Shown one piece after another: positions 16,219 to 26,400 of a DNA stretch of 28,239 nt. Where the stretch lies: positions 1 to 28,239 of IMG/VR virus record IMGVR_UViG_3300034198_028989; one strand, given 5' to 3'. Numbering within the stretch: position 1 is the first letter of the stretch; every line of letters starts with the position of its first letter. The DNA is from a virus. A program made the translations under genes and the position numbers. Under the pieces are notes generated by a model, which worked only from the letters and a program-made list of their open reading frames with translations, had not been told where the DNA came from and did no database searches.

Positions 16219-16617
16219 ATGGCAAGAAAAAAGAAAGGGGACACCCACTACATTAACAATAAAGAGTTTACTGCAGATATTATCCTTTGTAAACAGAATG
16301 GAGAGCTCTCAGACTATACAATAAACTGTTTTATCTCACTAGCCAATCGAGCAGTAGATCGTCTCTATTTTAAAGATTATCGCGATAGAGAAGACTGTAT
16401 TCAATCAGCAATCCTAGATTGCTTAAAGTATTGGAAAAGCTTTGACGAAACTAAAATGGCTGTACCAAATGCATTTGCCTACTTTACACAAATTTGTAAA
16501 AATGGATATGCTAAAGAATGGAAAAAGATCCATAAAAAGACTGGATTAGACGCTGACGACACTCTAGAATTTATCTCAATTAGTACAAGCGGAGAAAATT
16601 CAGTGTATAGCATATAA
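16219..16617 (+). CDS. 55: gp55-like late-transcription sigma factor
   Basis: The 132-residue protein resembles T4 gp55 (185 residues). H-Y-I-N-N-K-E-F at 10-17 matches Y-N-Y-V-N-N-K-E-L. A helical sigma-2-like region follows, with Y-R-D-R-E-D-C-I-Q-S-A-I-L-D-C. F-D-E-T-K....N-A-F-A-Y-F-T-Q-I at 75-92 matches F-D-E-T-K..N-P-H-A-Y-I-T-Q. It would direct host RNA polymerase to late promoters of the TATAAATA type. The C-terminal part is shorter than in T4. T-L-E-F-I at 115-119 is similar to the S-L-D-F-L/T-L-D-F-L clamp-binding ends of gp55 and gp33, but here 13 more residues follow. It lies immediately before the structural block it presumably switches on. Confidence 0.85.
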   Translation: MARKKKGDTHYINNKEFTADIILCKQNGELSDYTINCFISLANRAVDRLYFKDYRDREDCIQSAILDCLKYWKSFDETKMAVPNAFAYFTQICKNGYAKEWKKIHKKTGLDADDTLEFISISTSGENSVYSI

Positions 16618-16630
16618 AGTTATTCGATTT

Positions 16631-16640
16631 AATAAATAAC
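16631..16640 (+). promoter_or_regulatory. Late-promoter-like box AATAAATAAC before the 1005-residue structural gene
   Basis: The box ends 19 bases before the ATG at 16660. It is identical to the one at 19679-19688 and resembles the T4 late -10 element TATAAATA. No -35-like sequence is evident, as expected for gp55-type promoters. Confidence 0.6.
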
Positions 16641-16659
16641 ATAAATCTAGTAAACTCTA

Positions 16660-19600
16660 ATGAATGTTCAAAACTTAAACTTTTTTGATAAGTTTGGAAA
16701 GAACTTAAACTTTTTATATGATACTGTTGATTCAGTATGGAAGGGTAAATTATTCTTTAAAAATATCTCAGTATATCTTTTTGATAATGAAAACCTTTTT
16801 ATATTAGAAGAGATTGCTGCAAATACTTATAGATTTCCAACTCTTACCTCTAATCAGTCTCTAAAATTTGTTTGGGAAGATTCCCAAAATAGCGATACTA
16901 TTTTTCTATATGATGTCATTAGAGATACTACTCTACTTGAAAATTTTATTAGCAAAGTAGATTTTTCAATTTTTGCACATTCAGATTTTTCAAGTAGCCC
17001 AGCTCCACTAGACTTAAAGCTGCCTTTACAGGTAAATATTGCGTTTAGTCCATTAACTGAGGTTGCATACGAGAGAAAACTCCTACTTAAATTAATTGAT
17101 GGAACTACTGAGACAACTATTGGAGAATTTAGTGTATATGGAGAAGGAATAGAAGAGGAGGACAGATTTAAAGTATGGGCACAAAACTTTGGAATTAGAT
17201 TCTTACGAGAGGATGCAAATATCCTTAAAGACTATGATATTAAAGAGGCTTATCCAGATGTAGATGCCCTAAACAAAGCCCGAAAACAATTACTTGTAAA
17301 TAAAGAGGAGATTTATCCGTATATCGGTACCTATCGAGGACTAATCAACTTTATTAATATATTAGGTTATCGAGACCTACTAAAAGTAAAAGAATATTGG
17401 AAAAATATTAATTCAAGCTCAACTTATTTCAATAAGCTAGCAATGGTTGATATTACTGACTATTTAGATGATGGAAAAATACAATCACTTGATCTAGTTG
17501 ATCGAAACAGTAACCTAAAATCAGGTAAACAATTTAGAAAAACTGAATTTTTAGCTCTAGTTTATGAGTTTACTGCAGTTACTGGAAATTACGATGATGA
17601 TGGTGTTCCAATTGTTGCTGAGACTACTGAATTTACAGTTAACGAGATTTTTTATAAATTAGACCTACTTAATAAGAAACTAAAGAATGAGATCCTACCA
17701 ATTAATGTCAAAATAAAAGACATAATTGGAGAATTCATATACTTTCAAAAGCTGACAATTAACTATTGGCCAGACTCAACTGAGATCCGGGACTATCAAA
17801 TTAATGAAAACGTTAATATTGGTCTCTATCCTGGAGAAAATACTAATCTTGTGCTTAGATCTCTTGACCCATTATATCGTCAAGTCGATCCTAATGGAAT
17901 AGATTTTGGAGTTGTTCGATTTAATGATGTAGATAAGAATCCTTTTGAAAATTCCCAATACTACGCAAAGACTGAGATTCCAGGAATAACTGATTATATT
18001 ACCACATTTTATGAAAATATTAGGGACCAACGATTACCTAATCTAAATAAGAGACTCAGTTGGGAATATGGCGATGATCCACAAAGAGTTATTGGAGCTC
18101 CAGTAACCCTAACTGCAGATATTGCTAAGTTAACTCTAAGCGATGTTAGAGGAGTTAGACTTGATGATTTAGATGCGATTGCGATCGGTCTTAATCCATA
18201 TTGGACTTTTGAAAATATTGATTTTAAAAACTATTACGAGATCAATTGGAAGATAACTAAACCTGGACCAAATCCTTATAATTTTGAGTATCGAGGAAAA
18301 GTTGTTGACCTTCATACTCTACCTCATTTTCTTCCCTCTGCCGGAAAGTACAGAGTAACCATAGAGTTATATGATTTCTATGGAAATATTAGTGTTTTTT
18401 CAAGATTTATTGAGGTCTCAGATCAAATGAAGCCTGAAATAATCGCATTTTCAAGACTAGAAGATAAATTTGAATATTCAATTGGGAATTTAAGTAATAC
18501 TCAATTACGTGATTTTGGTGCATCTCCACTATATTATCCAAAAGTAAATGTTTTAGATAATGAAGATGTTGTAACTAAAATTGATCTCTATAAAAATTTA
18601 ACTGAATGGGGATCATTTTTTATGAATCGATATGGAATGGGACAAAATATATATGATGTTGACCTATATGATGTTGACACAGCAGCATATGTTGCATACA
18701 CTGATCCTCTACAAAACCACCCTAAAAAAAGGTATTGGGGTCTTGGTGAAAACGATACACCAATTACACTAAAGGACTTTAGAGATATTGAATTAGGTTC
18801 ACTATATTGGATGAGAATTAATAACCTTGTCCATGTTGATGATTTTAAAGCAGGTTTCTATTTTTATACACCTACCATTGGTGATACTATTACACTCTCA
18901 CTATTTACTCCATATACCATTCCAGCATTTACTAGTTTAGATGATTTATGTGTGACCCTAAATGCAAGCACTCATCCAGCAATAAGTCTATTTACGTATG
19001 CTGTATTAAATGGAACTGATATCCATGCACAAGCGAGATTCTTAAGTAAAGAGTTATATCATACTATTCAATATTCTGGAGCAACGATTACCGGTGATAA
19101 ATATACTTACTTTACTCCAAAGCGAGTATTTTCACAAGCACTAGTCGACCATCTAGTTGCAAATTATCCAGCATTTGAGGAAGAAAATCTATTTGTTTTT
19201 GCTAAAACAAGTGACCTGCTTGCTGGAACAATGCAAAATCCTAGTTTTTGGGTAGATGACTATTGGTATTTTGATAATAATCAGCAATATGGATTTATTC
19301 CAACAACAATTGATCAAAACGTATTTAATATAAACGATATCAAACTATTTAATGGAACCTTTGCTGTTCCAGAAAATGGAATAGTATTCTTTGTTATCAA
19401 CAACTTAGATGGTAAAAATGATTTTATTTGGTCCCTAACTAATACTGTTACTGGAGAAGAGGTGATTCGAGTAAAATCAGTTCCATTCTTTGTTTGGAAA
19501 TTTAAAGATATTGGTAACTTCTCACTTAGGGTAACAGTAATTGATAATCGTGAAACAAATTACGAAAACTCAGTACAAAACTTTATTAGAGTTCTAAATA

Positions 19601-19677
19601 AAAGTCAATATTCCCTTGAGACAGAGGATCGTCTTAATACTAGGAAAAATTACTTAATAAAGAACTATAGCGCTTAA
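16660..19677 (+). CDS. Large virion structural protein, probably baseplate/tail (1005 residues)
   Basis: The N-terminal 160 residues are beta-rich. At about 180-245 comes a helical segment with Y-I-G-T-Y-R-G-L-I-N-F-I-N-I-L-G-Y-R-D-L, reminiscent of tail protein I-type baseplate components. Two Ig/PKD-like modules can be suggested, one ending G-K-Y-R-V-T-I-E-L-Y-D-F-Y-G-N-I-S at about 560-590 and one near the C-terminus with G-N-F-S-L-R-V-T-V-I-D-N. The length is close to T4 gp7 (1032 residues, baseplate wedge), but I see no motif proving homology. No enzymatic site was found. A late-like promoter lies 19 bases upstream. It is the first gene of the structural block. Confidence 0.8.
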   Translation: MNVQNLNFFDKFGKNLNFLYDTVDSVWKGKLFFKNISVYLFDNENLFILEEIAANTYRFPTLTSNQSLKFVWEDSQNSDTIFLYDVIRDTTLLENFISKVDFSIFAHSDFSSSPAPLDLKLPLQVNIAFSPLTEVAYERKLLLKLIDGTTETTIGEFSVYGEGIEEEDRFKVWAQNFGIRFLREDANILKDYDIKEAYPDVDALNKARKQLLVNKEEIYPYIGTYRGLINFINILGYRDLLKVKEYWKNINSSSTYFNKLAMVDITDYLDDGKIQSLDLVDRNSNLKSGKQFRKTEFLALVYEFTAVTGNYDDDGVPIVAETTEFTVNEIFYKLDLLNKKLKNEILPINVKIKDIIGEFIYFQKLTINYWPDSTEIRDYQINENVNIGLYPGENTNLVLRSLDPLYRQVDPNGIDFGVVRFNDVDKNPFENSQYYAKTEIPGITDYITTFYENIRDQRLPNLNKRLSWEYGDDPQRVIGAPVTLTADIAKLTLSDVRGVRLDDLDAIAIGLNPYWTFENIDFKNYYEINWKITKPGPNPYNFEYRGKVVDLHTLPHFLPSAGKYRVTIELYDFYGNISVFSRFIEVSDQMKPEIIAFSRLEDKFEYSIGNLSNTQLRDFGASPLYYPKVNVLDNEDVVTKIDLYKNLTEWGSFFMNRYGMGQNIYDVDLYDVDTAAYVAYTDPLQNHPKKRYWGLGENDTPITLKDFRDIELGSLYWMRINNLVHVDDFKAGFYFYTPTIGDTITLSLFTPYTIPAFTSLDDLCVTLNASTHPAISLFTYAVLNGTDIHAQARFLSKELYHTIQYSGATITGDKYTYFTPKRVFSQALVDHLVANYPAFEEENLFVFAKTSDLLAGTMQNPSFWVDDYWYFDNNQQYGFIPTTIDQNVFNINDIKLFNGTFAVPENGIVFFVINNLDGKNDFIWSLTNTVTGEEVIRVKSVPFFVWKFKDIGNFSLRVTVIDNRETNYENSVQNFIRVLNKSQYSLETEDRLNTRKNYLIKNYSA

Positions 19678-19678
19678 T

Positions 19679-19688
19679 AATAAATAAC
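19679..19688 (+). promoter_or_regulatory. Late-promoter-like box AATAAATAAC before the 317-residue structural gene
   Basis: It is an exact copy of the box at 16631-16640 and ends 18 bases before the ATG at 19707, almost the same spacing. It begins one base after the stop codon of the preceding gene. Confidence 0.6.
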
Positions 19689-19706
19689 TAAAATAATTAA
19701 CTAATT

Positions 19707-20660
19707 ATGCCATTTACGCCGATCTCATTACCGATTCAGCAAATACTAATGACTAACTTTGTTACAGACATTGCAACTATAACAAATGCAAATACTTTGC
19801 TTCTTCAAGCTAAACTTGAAGATTTAATTAATGACTTAGAGATAGACATTGCGACTACATCGATTGGGACAACCAACGCTATAAATTATTTAAAGGCACA
19901 AACAGTTATCTTACAGGATACTGGTTTGATTTATCAAGCCGGCTCTCCTACTCCGACTATTATTGCTACTCTTGCTAAAAATGGTAGTAATGAATCAATC
20001 CTAACAGTTGATCATATCGTAACTAATATGACTGCTGGGTTTGACACGGTAACTGTTAATGACCTAACTTCAAATACTACTGCCACTTTTGATGGTACTG
20101 CTGAGTTTAATGCACCAGTTACTATTAACTCAAGTGTAATTGAATCAAAGGAAATAGTTCAAGCCGATCTTCTTTGGAATGGAGTAAGCGGTACCCCAGC
20201 TGAAGCAACTATCACATTAAGTAGTACGTCTAGACAAAATATATTCCTTACACTAAAGGCATCTACTGCACCAGATCCTACTCCAGTATATGATGGATCT
20301 ACTGCAATTAATTCAAATATTCCTGAATTTAATATTATTATTGATTTTGATTTGACTAATCCACCTGCACAAAACACTAAATTTACAATTTATATTGTCG
20401 ACGTAATTAATTCCGTGTCATTAACTTCAATTGTTACTCCATTTGTTCAAACATGGGCATCTCCAATAAAATTTATTGCTGGTACTAACTTAAATACTAC
20501 AAACACGATTCTATTACATGATACTGTTAATTCAATTGGTGTAGTAGATTCAAGTACATATTCTCCATATGGAGCAAGCACCACCTTTAACTATATTATC
20601 GATTCAAATAGTGACGACCGTCTATTAGCGACTAGCTTAGTTGGAACATCAGTATTCTAA
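19707..20660 (+). CDS. Thr/Asn-rich structural protein, probably fibre or baseplate-associated (317 residues)
   Basis: An N-terminal helical part (about 10-75, with L-L-L-Q-A-K-L-E-D-L-I-N-D-L-E-I) could form a short coiled coil. It is followed by a repetitive beta segment (T-V-N-D-L-T-S-N-T-T-A-T-F-D-G-T-A-E-F at about 112-132), typical of fibrous tail proteins. A globular beta domain with many Thr, Ser and Asn forms the rest. There is no cysteine and no catalytic motif. It has its own late-like promoter 18 bases upstream. It is likely a trimeric fibre or wedge component, and the exact role is unknown. Confidence 0.75.
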   Translation: MPFTPISLPIQQILMTNFVTDIATITNANTLLLQAKLEDLINDLEIDIATTSIGTTNAINYLKAQTVILQDTGLIYQAGSPTPTIIATLAKNGSNESILTVDHIVTNMTAGFDTVTVNDLTSNTTATFDGTAEFNAPVTINSSVIESKEIVQADLLWNGVSGTPAEATITLSSTSRQNIFLTLKASTAPDPTPVYDGSTAINSNIPEFNIIIDFDLTNPPAQNTKFTIYIVDVINSVSLTSIVTPFVQTWASPIKFIAGTNLNTTNTILLHDTVNSIGVVDSSTYSPYGASTTFNYIIDSNSDDRLLATSLVGTSVF

Positions 20661-20680
20661 TAAAAAAAAGAAAAAATTAA

Positions 20681-22774
20681 ATGGCAGTAACTCCTTTAAT
20701 TAAGCCAGTTCAGGACAAGAAGGGGATATTTTATAACTTTCAAAGTGCTCTTGAAGACATAAATATCACATTAGCGAATAGTGAAAACTCTGTTCGTTTT
20801 TCAAAGTTTGTGTTGCTTAGAATACCTGAAATCGGGACTCCTAATACCCTAGCAACAGATAATAAAATACAGTTTGGCGCAGCTGGAGAATCTCCAATAA
20901 TTGAAGGACTTAATCCAGATAATAACGTAAACCTAGCAGAAAGTTTTCAAAATTATGCTCTTAACTTTGAGTCACTATTATTAAGTCGCCCAACATATAA
21001 GAAAAATGAAAGGCTTACTGTTTCTGAAAGAGTATTTTGGAAATGGTTAAAAGAACTAGGATCAATTAGATTCCAAGATGCTAATGCTCTTGAGAAAAAC
21101 ACACCAGTTCTTTTAGGTGATCCACGATTTGTTGAAAAACCTGAAACTAATTCTACCTACAATCGAGTAGTTAAGTATATAGGTGATATTGATGTCGTAA
21201 ATACTCTTTCATCTAGTGAAAATTCATATACTGAAGTCTATATTCACGTACCTACAAATGTTGGTACTACCCCACACGTATTATTCAAATCAGTTAGTGA
21301 TTTTAACTATAAAGAAGGAATGACTGTTGCTAATACGTTAGCTGCTCCACTAGATATTGAATATCTTTCAGGTAGACATTATAATGACTCACATCCATTT
21401 GGATTATCACTAAAAGCATTCTACGATTTGGATGATGCTAGTGTAACTGCTGAAATTAAAAATACTCTCGCTGGAACATATACTCCAGGTAATTGGTTTA
21501 CCGGTACTATTAATAATTCATACTATACTGAATCTTTAGCTAATTTTAACGTAGCCCAAGATCAATTTATTAGAAAAACTCAAGGGCCAGTTGTTGTTGA
21601 GTATCAAAGAAATACACTAGATGGTATCTCAATTGATTTTGACTTAGCTAACTATAAACTAGCTAGTGAGAATCCAGAAATTAAAGTATTTTCTCAATTT
21701 AATGATTATGTTGCTAATCGTGACTTTGAATTTAATGCTGTCTTAGTTTACTATGATACATATGATCCAAACAACTTAGATTCTAGTGGAAATCCAATTG
21801 ACTTTAAGACAAACTTATATGGTGTTCTATTCCTAGACAAGATCCAACAAAGTGGCCTAGAATTTGCAATTCCGCCAATTACTAAGTATAAACCGGACCC
21901 ATTAAACAAAACAAATGGTAATGCATTTTCATTTAAGTTAAATCTTAAATTAGATACGTCAATTGAGGATGCTAAAGTAGAAAAATCAATTAACGATTAC
22001 TCTACTTTTTCCTTAGAATTATTTACGGATGTCTTAACTAAGTTTACCCAACTTCAAACTACTTTCTCAAATAAATTAATTGAGATTGAAGCCCTACAGC
22101 AACAAGTAAATTCTCTAAAGGATCTACTTATAAATTCAGTAGACTCTAGTGAAATATTAACAAGAGTTGCTAATTTAGAAACCTCATTAATTGCAAATCA
22201 AGCAATCTTTAGCAATACTGGAGAACTTGTTGCAATGATTGATAATACAAATACTAAAATTAATTCTATAATTTCAGGTGACTCGAACATAGTAGTTTCG
22301 TATGACCTTAATGGAATTAGACCAGGTGAAGGTATATTTATTGATCGTACTACTCCAAATAGAGTACGTGTAGTTAATACAAATCAACAATATAATATTT
22401 CAAATGGTTCATTAACTAATATTGTTACTGGAAGTACCTTGACTCTTGGAACATTTACAAATTATTTTGTTCATCAAAATTCAGGAACACCAACAATACT
22501 AACCTCTGACTTGTCCTTATATATTGATGATACCGAAATCACTTGGAAAAAAGGTCAAGTTCTTAGATTAGTATTGGAGGATGAAATTATTCCAGGAATT
22601 TATGATCTTAGAATATACACAGATGCGCTAAATAGAAATAATACTGGAACATATGGTGTTGCAATAGGAGTCTTTAATGATTTAGATTTTACACCTTCAC
22701 TAAATAAACCAATATTCGATATTATTTGTTTAGATGATACCACTTTTACATTTAGAGTAGATAAAATAAGATAA
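20681..22774 (+). CDS. Tail/baseplate structural protein with central coiled coil (697 residues)
   Basis: The N-terminal 440 residues form a soluble mixed domain that starts A-V-T-P-L-I-K-P-V-Q-D-K-K-G. It includes F-W-K-W-L-K-E-L-G-S-I-R-F-Q. A coiled coil follows at about 450-530 (I-E-I-E-A-L-Q-Q-Q-V-N-S-L-K-D-L-L). After it comes a beta-rich C-terminal domain with R-P-G-E-G-I-F-I-D-R, ending in short strands. A globular-coil-globular layout is common in baseplate and fibre-attachment proteins. No enzymatic motif was found. It starts 20 bases after the previous stop behind an A-rich leader and has no late-like box of its own. Confidence 0.75.
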   Translation: MAVTPLIKPVQDKKGIFYNFQSALEDINITLANSENSVRFSKFVLLRIPEIGTPNTLATDNKIQFGAAGESPIIEGLNPDNNVNLAESFQNYALNFESLLLSRPTYKKNERLTVSERVFWKWLKELGSIRFQDANALEKNTPVLLGDPRFVEKPETNSTYNRVVKYIGDIDVVNTLSSSENSYTEVYIHVPTNVGTTPHVLFKSVSDFNYKEGMTVANTLAAPLDIEYLSGRHYNDSHPFGLSLKAFYDLDDASVTAEIKNTLAGTYTPGNWFTGTINNSYYTESLANFNVAQDQFIRKTQGPVVVEYQRNTLDGISIDFDLANYKLASENPEIKVFSQFNDYVANRDFEFNAVLVYYDTYDPNNLDSSGNPIDFKTNLYGVLFLDKIQQSGLEFAIPPITKYKPDPLNKTNGNAFSFKLNLKLDTSIEDAKVEKSINDYSTFSLELFTDVLTKFTQLQTTFSNKLIEIEALQQQVNSLKDLLINSVDSSEILTRVANLETSLIANQAIFSNTGELVAMIDNTNTKINSIISGDSNIVVSYDLNGIRPGEGIFIDRTTPNRVRVVNTNQQYNISNGSLTNIVTGSTLTLGTFTNYFVHQNSGTPTILTSDLSLYIDDTEITWKKGQVLRLVLEDEIIPGIYDLRIYTDALNRNNTGTYGVAIGVFNDLDFTPSLNKPIFDIICLDDTTFTFRVDKIR

Positions 22775-22783
22775 ACCAAATAC

Positions 22784-25700
22784 ATGGAAACAAAACATAC
22801 ACTATCTGACGTTTTAAAGAGACTAGTCGTTGATATCGATAATATGAATAGATTTTTATTCAGTTTACAAAATATCTTGGAATCAAGTTCTGAAAATGTT
22901 ACTGTGTCTCAGACTAAAGTTGATGGAACATCGACTAATATTACAGTTCCTTCATTTGGATATTTAAAAGGTAAAATTGAAGACATCAACACTAAGTTCG
23001 ATACCCTAATTTCAGCAAATGGTGACGTGATTGGTATTAAATCTTCAAATGGTGACGTTCGTAAATTTGAGTTAAAAAAGACCTCACAGTTAATTAAAGA
23101 TCTTGAAACAGTTCAAAATTCTACATTTACTGTGCCTAGTGCATTTAAAGTAAAGAATAACTGGTTTTTTGAATCATTCTTAAATCCACTACTTTATGTA
23201 AGTTTAGACATATCAACTGTCCTAACTGACGATATTGATCAATTTATAGTTAAGAGAATTATTGTTAACTCAGTAAATAATGATGATGTCGCTACATTTT
23301 TTGATGAAAACTATAAAGGACAAAACGATCTAGTATATGCAGATATTGTTCAAGAACTTAACGATAATGGAATCGACTTTTTTGAAGATGACAATACAGT
23401 AGATATGGAAGTATCTGTTAATCGATATAATGGATCATTTGATGTAGTTAAGATATTAGAAGAGACTGGAAATCAGACTCTTACTAGTGGTGCAACTGTT
23501 TCAACACTACGACGTCGATATAAATTAAGTACTCTTGTATATACTGATGTCTTATCTGGAATACAAAATAGTAAATCATTAGCTGAAGGAGATGTCCTAA
23601 TCACAGCAAATGATAGTGAATATCGAGTAGTCTCAATAAACTCTACCGATACTGAAGTTGTTCTTGAAAGAATATTTGGAAATGACCCAATAACAATCGG
23701 GTCTGCTATTCTTAAATTAAAACCAGTACCATATCGCCGTCCTGAATTACAAGTAAATGTAGGATTTAATGAAAGAGAAATAATCTTTATTAAGCCAGTA
23801 AGTAAATCTAAGAATTTAACAATTAGTGATTTTTCAAAAGGTTTAGCACTATACACAAATGAATTGACTATTCCTTTACAGGATGAATCTACTTCTACTC
23901 TTGCTGATTATTACAATAACTTTGTATCTGACTTTGGTCTAATCCTATTAAACTTAGCAAAAGAAAAGACACTACCTTCAATCTTAGCAATTACACCAGA
24001 TGCACCAGCATTAGATGAAGCGAGTTTTAAAGTTTATCAAATTGATCAACATATACAAAATGATAAAAGTTTAACTGACTTAAATAATAACGTTAAAGAA
24101 AAAGCCGCGCTTCAACAAGAAGTGGAAGAACTTAATAAGAAGATTGATTCAATTAAAGCAAATATTACAACTGTTTCTAAAACTCCAAAGGAGGCAAAGC
24201 GATTACAGAAACAATTAACTGAGTCATTAACTTCAAGAAATGAAAAGACTACCGCGTTATCATCGATCGTAACAAATATTACAACTCAACTTTCTACGAC
24301 TCCACAATTTGTAACAAATAGAAAATATGAGATTCGTGGATTTTGGCAAATACCTAATCCTAAATTAGATAAGTATGGAACTCAAAATGTAGTTCAGTTT
24401 AAATATCGATACCGATACCTAAGTTCAACTGGAACTCAACCTGATGCTCAACAGCAATCATATGTTGATGTAGATGGAACAACAAAATCTGCTACTTTTT
24501 CTCCATGGACAGAAGTATTGACTAAGGCTAGAATCAAAGTTTTAAATGAAGCGACTGGTTTATATGAATGGGCAGAAGAGACTCTTACTGATTCTGATGT
24601 AGTTAATACAAACCAATTAAATATTGCAATTAGAAAAGGAGAACTTGTTGAAATTCAAGTCAAATCTCTTTCTGAAGCAGGCTGGCCAAGTAACGCTGCT
24701 GAATCCGTATGGTCAAATGTAGTTCAAGTTAGATTCCCAGAGGAGATCCAATCTCAGGAAGAGGGAGTAATTACTTCTCAAAAGACATTTGCTGAAAAAG
24801 CTAGATTAGATTTTGAAAATAGTTTAAATGCAAAAGGTTTAGATAATCACTTAGCTAGTCAGTTTACTTCTGGCGATAAATTTTATGGACATGTCGCAGA
24901 AGATATTTCAAGCGGATTTTTTACAAATGAAGGAAACGTAATTGATCTTTATCAAAAATTAAAAAGCTTACAATCAACACTAGACTCAATTCAGCAGTCT
25001 ATTAATCTTGATAAAGGCGTAATTAAAGTTAGTGTTATTGATTCTAGCGGTAATTCACTAGATGTTTCAAATGGAGATACAATTGACCTATTTGCAGGAT
25101 ATTATAAAGATCTAATTAAAGATACTACTGGTGGAACTGTTATCTATAATGAAGGAGCAATTATTACTAAACAATATGCTATTTCTATTCAAAATACTTC
25201 AGCAACTAACCTCGAGTTAGTATCTTTATTATTTGGTGGAATTAGCCAAGTTGCTACTTCTTCTGATCCTACTGCATATCCAGATGATGATTATCATGTA
25301 AATAGAAGATATGATATTGTTCCAATTGGTGTAAATTCAAATCCTACGCCACTAATTAGCAACTTTAAACAAAAGGCAAGTACTCAATCAGGTCAAGTAA
25401 AAAGTCAATTTATTCACTCTAGAGTAAGAGACTATGGTCTATCTGAAGAGATATATGCACCAAGTACACCATCCACTACGTATGCTACTGCTTCATATTA
25501 TACACAAGCCTACGCATATGGAGGTAGGACGGTTGGTACTACTGCATTTGTTCCTGGAAACTGGGGACACTATTTACCATTTAATCCATCAACTGTTATT
25601 CCTGGAACAGCAACTGATACTCGAGTATGGAATGGCACAACAACTGCAGCTACACCTACCGTTACGGCAAATGGTGGAGGTAGACTTAGTGAATTTTGTA

Positions 25701-26377
25701 TAAGTAAAGATCATCCTGATTTACCAACATTATGTGGACCATCTTTTCTAGTTGCAAATATCGCAGAAGCATTTCGACCTGATTTTAATTCAGGTACTTC
25801 AATCACTGCCACTGATTCTCAAAAATACTTACCATTTGCCCATGCACTACACTTTGAAACATCTGTTTCAGAGGGAGCTAATGCATATGGAGTATCCTAT
25901 TACAAACAAGCAGGTCGAACTACTCCAAATACTCCAACTAGTAATGTAACATCTATCGGTAAAAATGATACTCACTATCCAATTAAATTAGGATTTACTA
26001 AAAATGACGAATACTTAATTGGAAAATATACATGTGGTGCATACTTATACTTATACCCTACTACCTATGAATCAGTATCAGTTGAAGGAAACTTTCCAGC
26101 AAGATCAAATAAAGCAGTTAAATTTGGTCCAGAAAACGCATTAAATATTCCTGTCCTATTTCAATTTAGAGCATCAGATAAATTAGGATTTATTGGTGGA
26201 TATAGAACCGGTGATACATTAACTAATATAAAATATTCAAAGAAACTAGGAATTGACATTATCTTAAAAGATGATGCTCCATTCTCATTTGATCTAAACG
26301 TAAGTGCGCAATACATTAAAGAGACTACTCTTGATGCTCCGCTAGTTCAAAGTAGAGGAAATATTTCAACTTTCTAA
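22784..26377 (+). CDS. Very large tail structural protein with coiled coils and an Fn3-like domain (1197 residues)
   Basis: The start (E-T-K-H-T-L-S-D-V-L-K-R-L-V-V-D) is helical. It is followed at about 75-90 by a doubled N-G-D-V motif (A-N-G-D-V-I-G-I-K-S-S-N-G-D-V-R). A strong coiled coil spans about 425-500 (L-Q-Q-E-V-E-E-L-N-K-K-I-D-S-I-K). It is followed by a fibronectin-III-like segment at about 510-650 with Y-E-I-R-G-F-W-Q and Q-V-K-S-L-S-E-A-G-W-P-S. A second coil lies at about 725-750. The last 350 residues are beta-rich, Tyr/Gly/Thr-rich and contain a few Cys (C-I-S-K-D-H..T-L-C-G), as in a receptor-facing or fibre-attachment end. It starts 9 bases after the previous stop. Confidence 0.75.
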   Translation: METKHTLSDVLKRLVVDIDNMNRFLFSLQNILESSSENVTVSQTKVDGTSTNITVPSFGYLKGKIEDINTKFDTLISANGDVIGIKSSNGDVRKFELKKTSQLIKDLETVQNSTFTVPSAFKVKNNWFFESFLNPLLYVSLDISTVLTDDIDQFIVKRIIVNSVNNDDVATFFDENYKGQNDLVYADIVQELNDNGIDFFEDDNTVDMEVSVNRYNGSFDVVKILEETGNQTLTSGATVSTLRRRYKLSTLVYTDVLSGIQNSKSLAEGDVLITANDSEYRVVSINSTDTEVVLERIFGNDPITIGSAILKLKPVPYRRPELQVNVGFNEREIIFIKPVSKSKNLTISDFSKGLALYTNELTIPLQDESTSTLADYYNNFVSDFGLILLNLAKEKTLPSILAITPDAPALDEASFKVYQIDQHIQNDKSLTDLNNNVKEKAALQQEVEELNKKIDSIKANITTVSKTPKEAKRLQKQLTESLTSRNEKTTALSSIVTNITTQLSTTPQFVTNRKYEIRGFWQIPNPKLDKYGTQNVVQFKYRYRYLSSTGTQPDAQQQSYVDVDGTTKSATFSPWTEVLTKARIKVLNEATGLYEWAEETLTDSDVVNTNQLNIAIRKGELVEIQVKSLSEAGWPSNAAESVWSNVVQVRFPEEIQSQEEGVITSQKTFAEKARLDFENSLNAKGLDNHLASQFTSGDKFYGHVAEDISSGFFTNEGNVIDLYQKLKSLQSTLDSIQQSINLDKGVIKVSVIDSSGNSLDVSNGDTIDLFAGYYKDLIKDTTGGTVIYNEGAIITKQYAISIQNTSATNLELVSLLFGGISQVATSSDPTAYPDDDYHVNRRYDIVPIGVNSNPTPLISNFKQKASTQSGQVKSQFIHSRVRDYGLSEEIYAPSTPSTTYATASYYTQAYAYGGRTVGTTAFVPGNWGHYLPFNPSTVIPGTATDTRVWNGTTTAATPTVTANGGGRLSEFCISKDHPDLPTLCGPSFLVANIAEAFRPDFNSGTSITATDSQKYLPFAHALHFETSVSEGANAYGVSYYKQAGRTTPNTPTSNVTSIGKNDTHYPIKLGFTKNDEYLIGKYTCGAYLYLYPTTYESVSVEGNFPARSNKAVKFGPENALNIPVLFQFRASDKLGFIGGYRTGDTLTNIKYSKKLGIDIILKDDAPFSFDLNVSAQYIKETTLDAPLVQSRGNISTF

Positions 26378-26400
26378 TAAAAAAATGAGCGCCCGCTAAT

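Noticed and set aside
25434-25703. Plus-strand open frame of 89 codons rich in His and Leu
   Set aside because: It is an out-of-frame shadow of the 1197-residue structural gene, with biased composition from its codons.
26386-26400. ATG at 26386 just before the last structural gene
   Set aside because: It reads only four codons before a stop, so the start at 26401 is used.
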